A program made the position numbers and the translations under genes. A stretch of DNA of 64,000 nucleotides. Source: an uncultured Lachnospiraceae bacterium (GTDB taxonomy: Bacteria; Bacillota; Clostridia; Lachnospirales; Lachnospiraceae). The DNA is taken from the NCBI GenBank assembly GCA_934352055.1, contig CAKRJY010000001.1:1-64000 (forward strand), read 5' to 3'. This document shows, in pieces, positions 52,578-62,908 of the stretch (positions are counted from its first letter, which is position 1; each line of letters begins with the position of its first letter). The notes under the pieces are model-generated. The model was not told the DNA's origin. It saw nothing but the letters and a program-made list of their open reading frames with translations, and made no database searches.

Positions 52578-54974
52578 TTATCCCTTAAATATTGCTGCAA
52601 TAAAATGTCCCAAGCCAATAAAACCGCGTCCATTGACCATCTCAACCAGACCGTCAATCATGCCCTCATTCATAGCACCGCCCGTCATCTTAGAAAGCCC
52701 GCGGAATGGCATATTATAGATAAACAAAATATTCAGATTTGGCTTGCCTTTTTTCTCACTTGCTTTTTTTATGCTCCGCAAGATAAAACAAATAAAGCGT
52801 GCCAAGTAACTTTTTGCATAGTACATTTGGCAGATTGCATCGTTTTTATCCAGCTTACCCGACGTATCCCATTTTGCCGGCGGCAGTTCGCGACCGTACA
52901 AATATCTATATTCTTCATCTGAAACAGCCTTTACGTTTCCTGATGCATAAGACGGCAATTTTTCCATATCATACGGAAGTTCTGCTCCCGATGATTCCTT
53001 TTGTACCTGCCCCTGCAAACGGATATCTGTGGCATTTGCACCAACATAAATCTGATATTCTCCACCTTCCACTTCCCATGTATTTGTTTTCACATTAAAA
53101 TAGCGGAATGTTTTATCATCGAATGCAATGGTCACTCGCTTACTTTCGCCTTTTTTCAAAAAGACTTTTACAAATCCTTTTAATTCCTTTTTCGGGCCAA
53201 ACAGTGCACTTCGATCATGACCTACATACATTTGTGCGATTTCAGCGCCATCGCATTCACCTATATTTGTAATGGTAAATGTCACACCATTTGCATCCAC
53301 TGACAAATCGCGATAGGTAAAGGTTGTATAACTCAAACCATAACCAAACGGGAAACGCACCTTTTTTTCAACCGTGTCAAAATAACGGTAGCCCATATAG
53401 AGTGCTTCACGGTATTCACTGCTTCTTTCGATTGCCGGATAATACGATGTGCTTGCCACGTCTTCTAAGGTATATGCATATGTCTCGTTTAATTTTCCGC
53501 TCGGACAGACCGCGCCTGTCAAAACATCTAACATTGCCGATGCTCCCGCCTGACCTCCTAAGTAACCATGCACGATTGCTGCCACCTGATCTGCCCATGG
53601 CATTTCTACAGAAGATCCCGCAGACATGACAACTACAACATTTTTATTCACCGCCGCTACTCTTTCAATCAAAGCGACCTGGGCCTGCGGCATACGCATA
53701 TGGGTACGATCCAAGCCTTCCGATTCACTAATTTCATCTAGTCCTACGCAAAGCAGCACAATATCTGCTTTCTTCGCTAATTCGACAGCTTCCATCATCA
53801 GCTTCTCGTCCGCCTTTTTGTTTCTCACATAGCCTCTCGCATAATCAAGGTATGAAACCGGATAGGAAGCCATCAGATCCAGCATGTTTTCTGCTTCTTT
53901 CGTAGGATTTACCAAAGAAGATCCTGCGCCTTGATAACGTGGTGTTTTGGCAAAATCGCCAATGACCGCTACTGTTTTTTCTGACGAAAGCGGAAGAATA
54001 TGATGTTCATTTTTCAAAAGAACAATACTCTGTGCAGCTGCTTTTCGGGCAAAATCATGATGTTTTTTCACATCAAATCCTTTTCCCTCATGCTCCGCTG
54101 TTGCTGTATGCGTATCAAATACCACACGAAGCAATTCATCTACACGCTGATCCAAAATCGCCTCATCCAGACGTCCTTCCTCAACAGCCCGAATCAGCTG
54201 TTTTGTTCCCATTTTTCCTGTAGAAGGCATTTCCAGATGCGAGCCCTGGCGCACCCCTTCCACATGATCATTACTTCCGCCCCAGTCTGATACAATCATG
54301 CCATCATATTTCCACTCATCGTACAAAATGCCTCCCAGCAAATGTTCACTCTCATTTGCATATGTACCATTGATCTGGTTATAGGCGGTCATAATGCCTT
54401 TTGCTTTACCTTCTTTGACTGCAATTTCAAATCCCGTCGTGTACAATTCTCGGAATGTTCGCTCGTCCACAACAGAATCCATTGCCATACGACGTTCTTC
54501 CTGTGAGTTTGCCGCAAAATGCTTCGGGCAAGCCGCCACACCCTTACTCTGAATACCGCGAATATATGCTGCAGCCATTTTTCCTGCCAAATATGGATCT
54601 TCTGCAAAATATTCAAAATTTCGTCCGCAAAGTGGACTGCGCTTCATGTTTAAGCCTGGACCCAAGACCATATTTACACCGAGAGCTGCCGCCTCTTCGC
54701 CAAGACATTCTCCTAACTGTTCTCCCAGATTTTCATCCCAACTGTTTGCCATCGTAGCCGCTGTTGGAAAACAGGTTGCAGGCAATGAAGCATTTAATCC
54801 CAAATGATCTCCTGCGCCCGCCTGTTTGCGAAGACCGTGCGGTCCATCCGACAAAAACATAGCAGGAATGCCATATTCTTTATAATCCTTTGTTCGCCAT
54901 GTGTCCTGCCCTGACATCATAGATGCCTTTTGTTCCAAAGTCATTTTGGAAATAATTTCCTGATAATGCAACAT
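52578..54974 (-). CDS. GH3 beta-glucosidase with C-terminal extension
   Basis: About 798 residues from the ATG at 54,974 (GAGG and AAGG upstream); an earlier ATG at 55,049 would add 25 residues unlike GH3. It has the barrel, alpha/beta sandwich and fibronectin-III domains in the usual order. KHFAANSQEERR is conserved and the nucleophile Asp is in GMIVSDWGGSND (about 235). After the fibronectin domain come about 140 further residues containing YNMPFRGLSKMTGGAMNEGM, a tail shared by some Lachnospiraceae GH3 proteins. There is no signal peptide. It is paired with the GtrA-like gene. Confidence 0.9.
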   Translation of the reverse strand: MLHYQEIISKMTLEQKASMMSGQDTWRTKDYKEYGIPAMFLSDGPHGLRKQAGAGDHLGLNASLPATCFPTAATMANSWDENLGEQLGECLGEEAAALGVNMVLGPGLNMKRSPLCGRNFEYFAEDPYLAGKMAAAYIRGIQSKGVAACPKHFAANSQEERRMAMDSVVDERTFRELYTTGFEIAVKEGKAKGIMTAYNQINGTYANESEHLLGGILYDEWKYDGMIVSDWGGSNDHVEGVRQGSHLEMPSTGKMGTKQLIRAVEEGRLDEAILDQRVDELLRVVFDTHTATAEHEGKGFDVKKHHDFARKAAAQSIVLLKNEHHILPLSSEKTVAVIGDFAKTPRYQGAGSSLVNPTKEAENMLDLMASYPVSYLDYARGYVRNKKADEKLMMEAVELAKKADIVLLCVGLDEISESEGLDRTHMRMPQAQVALIERVAAVNKNVVVVMSAGSSVEMPWADQVAAIVHGYLGGQAGASAMLDVLTGAVCPSGKLNETYAYTLEDVASTSYYPAIERSSEYREALYMGYRYFDTVEKKVRFPFGYGLSYTTFTYRDLSVDANGVTFTITNIGECDGAEIAQMYVGHDRSALFGPKKELKGFVKVFLKKGESKRVTIAFDDKTFRYFNVKTNTWEVEGGEYQIYVGANATDIRLQGQVQKESSGAELPYDMEKLPSYASGNVKAVSDEEYRYLYGRELPPAKWDTSGKLDKNDAICQMYYAKSYLARFICFILRSIKKASEKKGKPNLNILFIYNMPFRGLSKMTGGAMNEGMIDGLVEMVNGRGFIGLGHFIAAIFKG

Positions 54975-55037
54975 ATCCTTTTTCCTCTCGTTATCGTTGT
55001 TGATGGTATCATAACATGTTTTTCTCTGTATCTTATC

Positions 55038-55071
55038 TTTATGGCACAATCTGTACCTTTTGCGTCATAAA
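55038..55071. promoter_or_regulatory. Operator candidate upstream of the GH3 gene
   Basis: TTTATGGCACAA (55,038-55,049) and TTGCGTCATAAA (55,060-55,071) form an inverted repeat with two mismatches and a 10-base centre, about 65-95 bases before the GH3 start. Confidence 0.35.
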
Positions 55072-55177
55072 CGGTAGTCCGTCAAGAGAGTTTACCCTTT
55101 TTTCTACTTTATCTTACGCTATTTTCAACTCTGTTTTTTGTGATTATGTTCTCATAATTGTAATTTTCTTGGATATA

Positions 55178-55800
55178 CCACAGGGACGTTCCTTTTGCCA
55201 CAAGGAGTGTCACTATTGCCACGAGGAGTGTCCACTTTGGCACATGGCAGGCGCAGAGCAGTAGGATAGGTAGCACGCAGGATGCAGGGGAAGAGACTTT
55301 GGAGCAGGTTAGGTGAGTCTCTTTGGGAAATCTTTTCTTTTCATAAAATGTCTCTTGCACAGCTTCGACTAACGTCAGGATGTGTCCACCTCTGACAGAT
55401 ATTCAGGGCGCCACTTATAAGAGATGCTAAGGACTTGGACGACTTTTTCGACGAAGAATGGCAACCGGCGCAAACGAACATCCATGTGCGGTTGCGCCTC
55501 TCGGGTACATCCGTGTACCCGAGTTGCCTCAGTATTTACAAGTCCTAAGCATCTCTAATTCGTTTTGCATTCATATCTGGCAGAGGTGAACATCATCCAA
55601 GACGGTTGTCGAACTTTGCAAAGACATTTTTTATCCCCAAAAGAAAAATGTCACAAAAGAGACTCGCTGTTCTGCGACAGTTTCTTCCCTGCATCCTGCG
55701 TGCTACCTATCCTGCTGCTCTGCGCCTACCTATGTGCCAATGGGACACTCCATATGCCAAAAGGGACGCTCCTTGTGGCAAAAGGAACGTCCCTGCGGCA
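55178..55800. repeat. Foldback element, copy 2 (about 623 bp)
   Basis: This is a second copy of the 36,947-37,533 element, with the same inner arms and the same central double hairpin, almost base for base (around 55,419-55,560). Both ends are longer because the GGGAC...GGAGTGTCC hairpin half-unit is duplicated in tandem (left: GGAGTGTCACTATTGCC then GAGGAGTGTCCAC). The right end ends 6 bases after the stop of the membrane GH3 gene. No transposase is visible in either copy. Confidence 0.85.
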
Positions 55801-55806
55801 TAAACC

Positions 55807-58800
55807 TTACTGTTCGAACGACATCTGACTTGGATGTGATTCATCCAAATAAGCCGTTCTCTCTGCACCATATTGGGCAAAGAAATCTTCTTTTTCTGTC
55901 ATAATACCACCCGGTAATTCAATCGGGTATTCCTCGATGCTATCTGTATCATATGACAAATTGTATCCTCCAACATCAGAATAACTATTGTAAACAATAC
56001 GTGTTGCTTCTGATAACTTACATGCTGTTGCTCCGTCAGAAGAATCTCCCTTTTCATATGTACCATATGTCGTCACAGAAGTATGCGCAAGAAGCATATC
56101 ATACGCATAGGTTGCTTCTGTCATCACCATTTCATATGTGCCATCTTCCTTCAGTGTCAACTGATATTCATCATAATCGGTTCCGCCATAGGAGTTTTCC
56201 TTATCTTCACCAAAAATGTATACACTACCATTTGCCGCACCTGCGTCAGATGCAGCGGATTTTCCTGCATTGCCGGAACTCTTTGTTCCTCCAATCAGCC
56301 TTGTTCCAAAGCCACCCACAAGAAGCCCGAGCAAAACAGCAACAATTACTAATACAACAACTTTATTCTTTTTCACAATATCATCTCCTTCTTCTTCCTG
56401 CTTTGGCAAAGTTTTAGCATATTTTGCCCAACGAATACTTGTCAGAATAATGAAAAGTCCACAAATACCAAAGACAACGATATCTAACATCAACAGCCCT
56501 ATTTCCCATGGTGCTTTTTGGTTTGCTACCGTTCCATCTTCTGCAACGGTATCCATCGCATTTGATGTACCAACCGCATAAATGACATTTTGAGCTGCAC
56601 GAGCCACATGATTCATAACTGTTGCATTTGTTGTCCAATCTGTCACGGTTCCATCTTCTTCCGCATAAGAATCCAGCGCCCAGAAACTCTTGTTTGTGTT
56701 GAGCCATAAGTCTGTTCCTGCTGCAAGTCCGGAAATAATGTCCTGATAGAACATTGCCGATACAGATGCCTGATCTGTAATGACCATGCCTTCAAATCCC
56801 CATTCACCGCGCAAAACATTTGTCATAAGACCTTTATGTGCTCCAACCCAACGTGCACCTATACGATTCATTCCTGCCATAGCTGCATTTGTTTTTCCTA
56901 TGGTTACGGTATATTCAAATCCTTTTAAATAAAGCTCACGGATAGACTGCTCATTTGCAAACATCACTCCGCCATAGCGATTTGTCTCCTGGTCATTTAA
57001 CGCAAAGTGCTTCATATAGGTAATGACACCTTTTTCTCTAGCTCCTTTTACTTCATTTCCAGCCAGTTGTCCGGACAGATAACCATCTTCTGAAAAATAT
57101 TCAAAGTTACGTCCGCTATATGGTGAACGATGAATATCTACACCCGGAGCATACCAACCGGCAACACCTGTGTTGATAGAATCTTCCCCGAGACTAAGTC
57201 CCATTTCATACATCAAATCTTTATTCCATGTACATGCCATGACTGCTTCCACCGGATATGCCATTGCACTCTGTCCACCGACAAGAGTACCGGAAATACC
57301 TGATGTACCGTCTTTATCCGTTGTTGCCGGAAGTCCGATCGTATCCGCCTGAATGGTTGCATATCCACCCTGTCGTACCAGCTGCATTGCCTTTTCTGCG
57401 GACAGCTCGCTGACTAATTCAGACCATATAGCATCATCATATGCCGCATCTTTTGCATCCGCTACCTTCTGTTCTCCATCCTTGGAAAATTCCGGCATTT
57501 TGCTTCCATCATTTACAACATCATCGCTTCGATCCCATGCAAGATCTGCCAGCAGATCATCACTTGCTGTCATGTTGCCATCTGCATAAGTTGCAGGGAA
57601 AGTTCCTGTCCAATCATTTCTGGTCAGGTATGTAAATGTATCATCATAGTAACGAAGATCTACATCATCAAATTGATTTGTCACTTCCTTACCCGTTTCG
57701 GTTGCCTTTGCATAACTTGTTGTATCCAATGCATCTACACTTGTTTTATATGTCATTTTTGCATTGCCATCGGCATCCATACCGTTTTGTGTTGTATAGC
57801 CTTTGGCTGCTAAAATATTATTGACTGCTTCATGCGCATCACTTGCCGCTGTGAAGAAATAGTCTCCCGCATCAACCACATACGTCTTCGCATTTGCAGC
57901 ATCATACGACTTCATAACTTCCTTATCTACAGTAACGGTAACGGTCTGTTCCTTGCCCGGTTCGATGGAATCTGTCTTAGTAAATCCGACCAATTCTACG
58001 GCTGATTTCTCAATGCCGTTTTCCTTGTCATAGTCGGTATATGGTGACTGCATGTAGACTTCTACGACATCTTTACCTGCAACATCGCCGGTATTTTTTA
58101 CAGTAACACTGACTTCGTAAGTATTTTCCTTTTCTGCAACAGAATAGTCTGACCACGCAAAATCCGTATAGGAAAGGCCGTAGCCAAATGGAAACTGTAC
58201 TGTCTTTGTATAATCATAGTCTCCTGCATTCCCTGTTCCCATAACTGCATCTTCATAACGTGTCTCATAATAACGATAGCCAACATAGATGCCCTCTGCA
58301 TACGCAATATATTTGGTACCATTTGTCACATTGCTGTTTGTAATAGTGAAATCTCCGATATTCTGTGCAGACGGCGCGCTTAAAGAATCATACGCATAGG
58401 TATCTGCCAGATGTCCTGAGAAATTCGTTTTTCCTGCTAACGCTTCGGCTACTGCTTTGATACCTTCCTGACCAACACCGCCAACCCAGACACACGCTTT
58501 CACATTTTTATATGCTTCCTCGTCTAAAAATCCAAGTTCCATCGCATTGTTGGCGTTGACCAAAACAACGACATTATCAAAATTTTTGCATGCCATAGTA
58601 AGCATATCCCGTTCGTTCTGATCCAGTTCCAAATAAGTGTATCCGCTGGCAAGCGGTTCGGTTGGAATATCTGCACTTTCTCCACCGCTGCGCCCGATAC
58701 AAACAACAGCCGCATCGTTATACTCTTTAAAACTGTTTTTCACATCATCGGTGTAAACATCCGCAGGAACTTCTCCCACCGAAAATTCTCCCGCGCCCGT

Positions 58801-59235
58801 TTCATCCGGAACACTTTTACGGTAATCTTTTCCTGCTCCTTTGTCGTAAAAGTCCCAGAGTGTCTCATTGACTTCAAATCCCGATTTTTCCATCGCTTCT
58901 TTCAGATTTAATGCCAGAGATGTATCTACCGAGCCCGAGCCGGCGCCTCCATAGACAAAATCCACGGAATCCTCTCCGAGCAAAGATACCTTGGCTCCTT
59001 CTTTCAGCGGCAATCCCTTGTCATTTTTTAACAAGACCATGCCTTCTTCCTCAATGGTCTGACAAACTTTTGCAGATTCATCTGTCGTAACCACATCAGA
59101 ACCACTCGTATAAACCGTGATTAAGTCCTTGTACAAATAGGCAAAATAATTTCCTATCGCCAAAGCCACAATCAAGATTACACAAACCACATAAGTCACA
59201 ATAGACTTTGTTTTGTTAAATGGTTTTGCTTTCAT
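55807..59235 (-). CDS. Membrane-anchored GH3 glycosidase with inverted domain order
   Basis: About 1,142 residues from the ATG at 59,235 (GGAGGAG 5 bases upstream). An N-terminal membrane helix (about 11-32) is followed by the GH3 C-terminal sandwich and fibronectin domain first (FPFGYGLSYTDF near 350). The GH3 barrel comes second, with KHFALNDQETNR and the nucleophile Asp in GMVITDQAS. This swapped order is known for some rumen GH3 enzymes. Two more membrane helices (about 913-934 and 959-978) enclose a short charged cytoplasmic loop. A final outside domain of about 140 residues (LTLKEDGTYEMVM) is unfamiliar to me. It is therefore probably displayed on the cell surface. Confidence 0.88.
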   Translation of the reverse strand: MKAKPFNKTKSIVTYVVCVILIVALAIGNYFAYLYKDLITVYTSGSDVVTTDESAKVCQTIEEEGMVLLKNDKGLPLKEGAKVSLLGEDSVDFVYGGAGSGSVDTSLALNLKEAMEKSGFEVNETLWDFYDKGAGKDYRKSVPDETGAGEFSVGEVPADVYTDDVKNSFKEYNDAAVVCIGRSGGESADIPTEPLASGYTYLELDQNERDMLTMACKNFDNVVVLVNANNAMELGFLDEEAYKNVKACVWVGGVGQEGIKAVAEALAGKTNFSGHLADTYAYDSLSAPSAQNIGDFTITNSNVTNGTKYIAYAEGIYVGYRYYETRYEDAVMGTGNAGDYDYTKTVQFPFGYGLSYTDFAWSDYSVAEKENTYEVSVTVKNTGDVAGKDVVEVYMQSPYTDYDKENGIEKSAVELVGFTKTDSIEPGKEQTVTVTVDKEVMKSYDAANAKTYVVDAGDYFFTAASDAHEAVNNILAAKGYTTQNGMDADGNAKMTYKTSVDALDTTSYAKATETGKEVTNQFDDVDLRYYDDTFTYLTRNDWTGTFPATYADGNMTASDDLLADLAWDRSDDVVNDGSKMPEFSKDGEQKVADAKDAAYDDAIWSELVSELSAEKAMQLVRQGGYATIQADTIGLPATTDKDGTSGISGTLVGGQSAMAYPVEAVMACTWNKDLMYEMGLSLGEDSINTGVAGWYAPGVDIHRSPYSGRNFEYFSEDGYLSGQLAGNEVKGAREKGVITYMKHFALNDQETNRYGGVMFANEQSIRELYLKGFEYTVTIGKTNAAMAGMNRIGARWVGAHKGLMTNVLRGEWGFEGMVITDQASVSAMFYQDIISGLAAGTDLWLNTNKSFWALDSYAEEDGTVTDWTTNATVMNHVARAAQNVIYAVGTSNAMDTVAEDGTVANQKAPWEIGLLMLDIVVFGICGLFIILTSIRWAKYAKTLPKQEEEGDDIVKKNKVVVLVIVAVLLGLLVGGFGTRLIGGTKSSGNAGKSAASDAGAANGSVYIFGEDKENSYGGTDYDEYQLTLKEDGTYEMVMTEATYAYDMLLAHTSVTTYGTYEKGDSSDGATACKLSEATRIVYNSYSDVGGYNLSYDTDSIEEYPIELPGGIMTEKEDFFAQYGAERTAYLDESHPSQMSFEQ

Positions 59236-59295
59236 GTTTCTCCTCCTTCGATCACCTTTCGGTTTTTCTTTTCTGTTATGTAACATAATAAAAAA

Positions 59296-59321
59296 TGCCA
59301 GGCCTCACAAGAGGTCTGGCA
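59296..59321 (-). terminator. Terminator of the two-component operon
   Basis: TGCCAGGCCTC and GAGGTCTGGCA pair with one mismatch and a 4-base loop. TTTTTTATTATG follows on the minus strand, 45 bases after the histidine kinase stop. Confidence 0.88.
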
Positions 59322-59365
59322 CATCTGGACGTTTTTTGACACAAATGGTATCCCTTATTCTATTT

Positions 59366-60745
59366 TTACTGTTTTGCCTCCTTATAGAGACGTAAAAATT
59401 CACGTGGCATCGGCAGCAATATTTGCAGCGTAAACATATTGTCCGCTATACTGGTTGCCATGGATCCTCCATATTTTTTTGCAAGATGCCTCATACTCTT
59501 CATTCCAAATCCATGATAATCCTTATTGCGTTTTGTCGTCACCGGAAGCCCATCTGCAAACACAACGTTATCCTCGCAATAATTATTAATCTGTATACTA
59601 AGAAAATCACCTACCGCACATATCGTCAGACTAATGATACGCTTGTCTTTATCCGCATATCTGCTTACGTTTTCAATTGCATTGTCCAATGCATTTCCAA
59701 GTAGTGCGTAGATATCTAACGTACTCATAAAATCAAGATGGCTGGCGTCTACCATGCAGGAAAGACGTATGTCACGTCTGCCACAAATCAATGCTTTTTC
59801 CGAAATAATGGTATTTACAACCTCATTGCCTGTTTCTACAACAGCATCATATATACCAATCGCATCTTCCAGTTCGCGAATATAATCGCTGCGTTCCCCT
59901 TCGCTGACATGTTCTAATGCGCGAATCTGATGTTTTAAATCGTGACACTTATGATTGATGGTTTCAATGTTTTCGCGCGACAATTCATATTGACGCTTTC
60001 TTTCATATAACAGATGTTCGACAATCTCTTTTTCCTGGTTGATGTTTCGTATCTGCAAAATTCCATGCTGCACCCATAGAAGAAGAATGCAGATCAAAAA
60101 ATCAACCGTTGCACCTATATAATTCACATGGTCATATGTATAGGAATTGCCCACAAAAATCGTCTGGCACATAAACGTTGCCAGATACACAAGAACAAAC
60201 AACATCCCACAAAAAGCTACATTATTGGATGTATCTTCAAAAATACGTCCGCCACTCTCCTTTAGCTTTATGCGAAAGATACGATAAAAAATGGTATAGA
60301 AAAACAGCGTTGTAAATGCACACAACAAACCATACAACACCAATTGAGAACGCAATGGACGGCAAAGTCCCCGTGCCACGACCTCATTAATCACAACATA
60401 CTCCATATGCTGTAAGCTATAAGCTCCTGCTCCTAAAAAAATAGCATCCGCTTTTGTCATCTCAAAACAGCGGTACATCCAAAAAACCGTCATCGCAGAA
60501 AGCATTACATACCACGCAATATTGACAACACCAATCCATATACCAGATACTCTTTTTATCAGTTCCAATACATACAACACATAGATCTGTGCCAGCAGAC
60601 TGAACACAAGTATTCCTGCCGGAAAAAGCCACCTGTTTTCCTGTCTTCTTCTGGTAAAACAGTATGCAAAGAGAATTTCTGCTAATAAAAGTTCCCAGAT
60701 GAACCGCAATTCTTCAAAAATATCAAGTGCAGACAACTGTATCAT
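59366..60745 (-). CDS. GHKL-type sensor histidine kinase (AgrC-like)
   Basis: 459 residues. About six or seven membrane segments fill the first 225 residues. A coiled linker (INQEKEIVEHLLYERKRQYEL) leads to the H-box INHKCHDLKHQIRAL (about 260-275) with the phosphoryl-accepting His. The ATP-binding domain has LLGNALDNAIENV (N box) and YHGFGMKSMRHLAKKYGG (G box). It overlaps the upstream response regulator by 4 bases (ATGA). Such kinases often sense peptides or cell-envelope signals; no peptide-precursor gene is visible here. Confidence 0.92.
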   Translation of the reverse strand: MIQLSALDIFEELRFIWELLLAEILFAYCFTRRRQENRWLFPAGILVFSLLAQIYVLYVLELIKRVSGIWIGVVNIAWYVMLSAMTVFWMYRCFEMTKADAIFLGAGAYSLQHMEYVVINEVVARGLCRPLRSQLVLYGLLCAFTTLFFYTIFYRIFRIKLKESGGRIFEDTSNNVAFCGMLFVLVYLATFMCQTIFVGNSYTYDHVNYIGATVDFLICILLLWVQHGILQIRNINQEKEIVEHLLYERKRQYELSRENIETINHKCHDLKHQIRALEHVSEGERSDYIRELEDAIGIYDAVVETGNEVVNTIISEKALICGRRDIRLSCMVDASHLDFMSTLDIYALLGNALDNAIENVSRYADKDKRIISLTICAVGDFLSIQINNYCEDNVVFADGLPVTTKRNKDYHGFGMKSMRHLAKKYGGSMATSIADNMFTLQILLPMPREFLRLYKEAKQ

Positions 60746-61446
60746 GATATGCCTCCTATATACCTTGTCAGTGCATCCACAAAGGATGCCTTTTTATTTC
60801 GACTGATTGGTAGTTCATCCTGTCCAACCACAACATTATTTCCCTGTATACACTGCACTTTTGCCAAATTCACGAGATAACTCTGATTGCAGCGAACAAA
60901 ATGATACTGCGACAATTGACTTTCTACTTCTTTCATCGAGCCTCGTACTTCGTACACACCTGTTTTCGTATGATATTGCAAGTAATGACGAATCACTTCC
61001 ACATATAAAATATCATCGATTGCAATAGGCTGCATTCCGTCTACTGTCTGCAACACCATCTGCTTCTTTTCATGACGACCCATGTAGCGTATTGCCTTTT
61101 TCATCTTTAGCGCAAACTCCTGATACCCTAATGGCTTGATGACATAATCAATGGCTTCCACCTCATATCCATGCAGTGCATATTGCGCCATATTCGTAAT
61201 AAACATCAGAAGTACATTTTCATCTTTCTTACGAATCTCACGAGCCAAAGCAATACCATCCATCCCCGGCATTTCCACATCCAGAAGAATCAAATCCGCA
61301 TTTTCCCAGCATGCTTGTAAAAAAGCAGCCGGGCAATCATAGCATTCCATTTGTATCTGCAATTTCTTCTCCTGTGCAAATTTTTCCAGATACGATGTTA
61401 TTTCATTTCTTATTTTTTCTTCATCATCAACGATGATTACACGCAT
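60742..61446 (-). CDS. LytTR-family response regulator
   Basis: 234 residues from the ATG at 61,446 (GGAAGG 7 bases upstream). The receiver domain has the acidic pair VDDEE, the phosphorylated Asp56 in LILLDVEMPGMDG and Lys in YVIKPLG. The C-terminal LytTR domain (about 130-230) contains ILYVEVIRHYLQYHT and FVRCNQSYLVNLAKV. It binds DNA repeats and is the partner of the overlapping kinase gene. Its targets are unknown; the membrane GH3 gene next door, read in the same direction beyond a terminator, is one option. Confidence 0.93.
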   Translation of the reverse strand: MRVIIVDDEEKIRNEITSYLEKFAQEKKLQIQMECYDCPAAFLQACWENADLILLDVEMPGMDGIALAREIRKKDENVLLMFITNMAQYALHGYEVEAIDYVIKPLGYQEFALKMKKAIRYMGRHEKKQMVLQTVDGMQPIAIDDILYVEVIRHYLQYHTKTGVYEVRGSMKEVESQLSQYHFVRCNQSYLVNLAKVQCIQGNNVVVGQDELPISRNKKASFVDALTRYIGGIS

Positions 61447-61527
61447 ATCTCTATCCTTCCACAGTATATTTCGATGGATGGCAATTTTTTTACAATCCAC
61501 GATTTTTCTTTCATATTAGAAAAAAGA

Positions 61528-61547
61528 GATGCCGTTTTCACGACACC
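61528..61547 (-). terminator. metY terminator with GAAA tetraloop
   Basis: On the minus strand GGTGTCGT-GAAA-ACGGCATC pairs over 8 bp including two G-U pairs and is followed by TCTTTTTTC, 20 bases after the metY stop. Confidence 0.75.
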
Positions 61548-61565
61548 TCCTTATTTTATCATGTA

Positions 61566-62858
61566 TTATTTTACTTTTGCAAATGCCTGATCCAAATCAG
61601 CAATAATATCGTCGATGTGTTCTGTACCGATAGAAAGGCGAATGGTATTTGGCTTAATGCCCTGATCTGCCAGTTCTTCCGGTGACAGCTGCGAATGTGT
61701 TGTTGTAGCCGGATGGATGACAAGGCTCTTTACGTCTGCCACATTTGCAAGTAATGAGAAAATCTCCAGATTGTCAATAAATTCATGTGCTTCTTTCTGT
61801 CCGCCCTTAATCTCAAAGGTAAAGATGGAACCACCACCATTTGGGAAATACTTTTCATACAAAGCATGCTGTGGATGATCCGGTAAAGATGGGTGATTTA
61901 CATGTTCTACCTGTGGATGATTTGCCAGATATTCCACTACTTTCTTCGTATTCTCTACGTGACGTTCAATACGAAGTGACAATGTCTCTGTTCCCTGTAA
62001 CAGCAAAAATGCGTTAAATGGTGAAAGCGTTGCCCCTGTATCGCGGAGCAAAATAGCTCTGATATATGTCACAAATGCTGCAGGACCAGCTGCATCCACA
62101 AAGGAGATGCCATGATAACTAGGGTTTGGCTCTGCAATCGGTGCATATTTGCCGCTTGCCTTCCAGTCGAATTTACCACCGTCGACAATCACACCGCCCA
62201 AGCTGGTTCCATGTCCACCAATAAATTTTGTTGCGGAATGTACCACAATGTCCGCACCATGTTCCAGTGGACGAATCAAATATGGTGTACCGAACGTATT
62301 ATCAATTGCAAGTGGCAGTCCATGCTTATGTGCGATTTCAGCAATAGCATCAATATCCGGAATGTCGCTGTTTGGATTTCCAAGTGTCTCGATGAAAACA
62401 GCTGTTGTATTATCCTGAATAGCAGCTTCTACTTCTTCAAGGTTATGAACATCTACAAATGTTGTTTCAATACCATACAACTTCAACGTATGTGCTAACA
62501 GGTTATAACTTCCACCATAAATTGTTTTCTGTGCTACGATATGATCTCCAGCCTTTGCAAGTGCCTGAATCGTGTAGCTGATTGCTGCTGCACCGGAACT
62601 AACTGCAAGACCTGCAACACCACCTTCTAATGCTGCAATACGATCTTCAAATACACCTTGTGTTGAATTGGTAAGTCTTCCGTAAATATTGCCTGCATCT
62701 GCAAGTCCAAAACGATCCGCTGCATGCTGTGAATTGCGGAACACATAAGATGTTGTCTGATAAATTGGAACTGCTCTCGCATCGGTTGCCGGATCTGCTT
62801 CTTCCTGTCCTACATGTAACTGTAATGTCTCAAATCTGTAATTTCTTTTTTCACTCAT
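61566..62858 (-). CDS. metY: O-acetylhomoserine sulfhydrylase (aminocarboxypropyltransferase)
   Basis: 430 residues from the second of two close ATGs (62,858, GGAG 9 bases upstream; 62,864 is also possible). It is a Cys/Met-metabolism PLP enzyme. The PLP lysine is in VVHSATKFIGGHGTSLGG (about 208), and YGRLTNSTQGVFEDRIAALEGG is the MetY-type N-terminal signature. The length of about 430 fits MetY, not MetB/MetC (about 380). It makes homocysteine from O-acetylhomoserine and sulfide and may also act on O-acetylserine. It is preceded by its own promoter and a leader peptide with two cysteines. Confidence 0.93.
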   Translation of the reverse strand: MSEKRNYRFETLQLHVGQEEADPATDARAVPIYQTTSYVFRNSQHAADRFGLADAGNIYGRLTNSTQGVFEDRIAALEGGVAGLAVSSGAAAISYTIQALAKAGDHIVAQKTIYGGSYNLLAHTLKLYGIETTFVDVHNLEEVEAAIQDNTTAVFIETLGNPNSDIPDIDAIAEIAHKHGLPLAIDNTFGTPYLIRPLEHGADIVVHSATKFIGGHGTSLGGVIVDGGKFDWKASGKYAPIAEPNPSYHGISFVDAAGPAAFVTYIRAILLRDTGATLSPFNAFLLLQGTETLSLRIERHVENTKKVVEYLANHPQVEHVNHPSLPDHPQHALYEKYFPNGGGSIFTFEIKGGQKEAHEFIDNLEIFSLLANVADVKSLVIHPATTTHSQLSPEELADQGIKPNTIRLSIGTEHIDDIIADLDQAFAKVK

Positions 62859-62908
62859 TTTCATTTTCTCCTTTATCTGCTCTTCGTTTTTTCACATCTT
62901 TCCTTATA

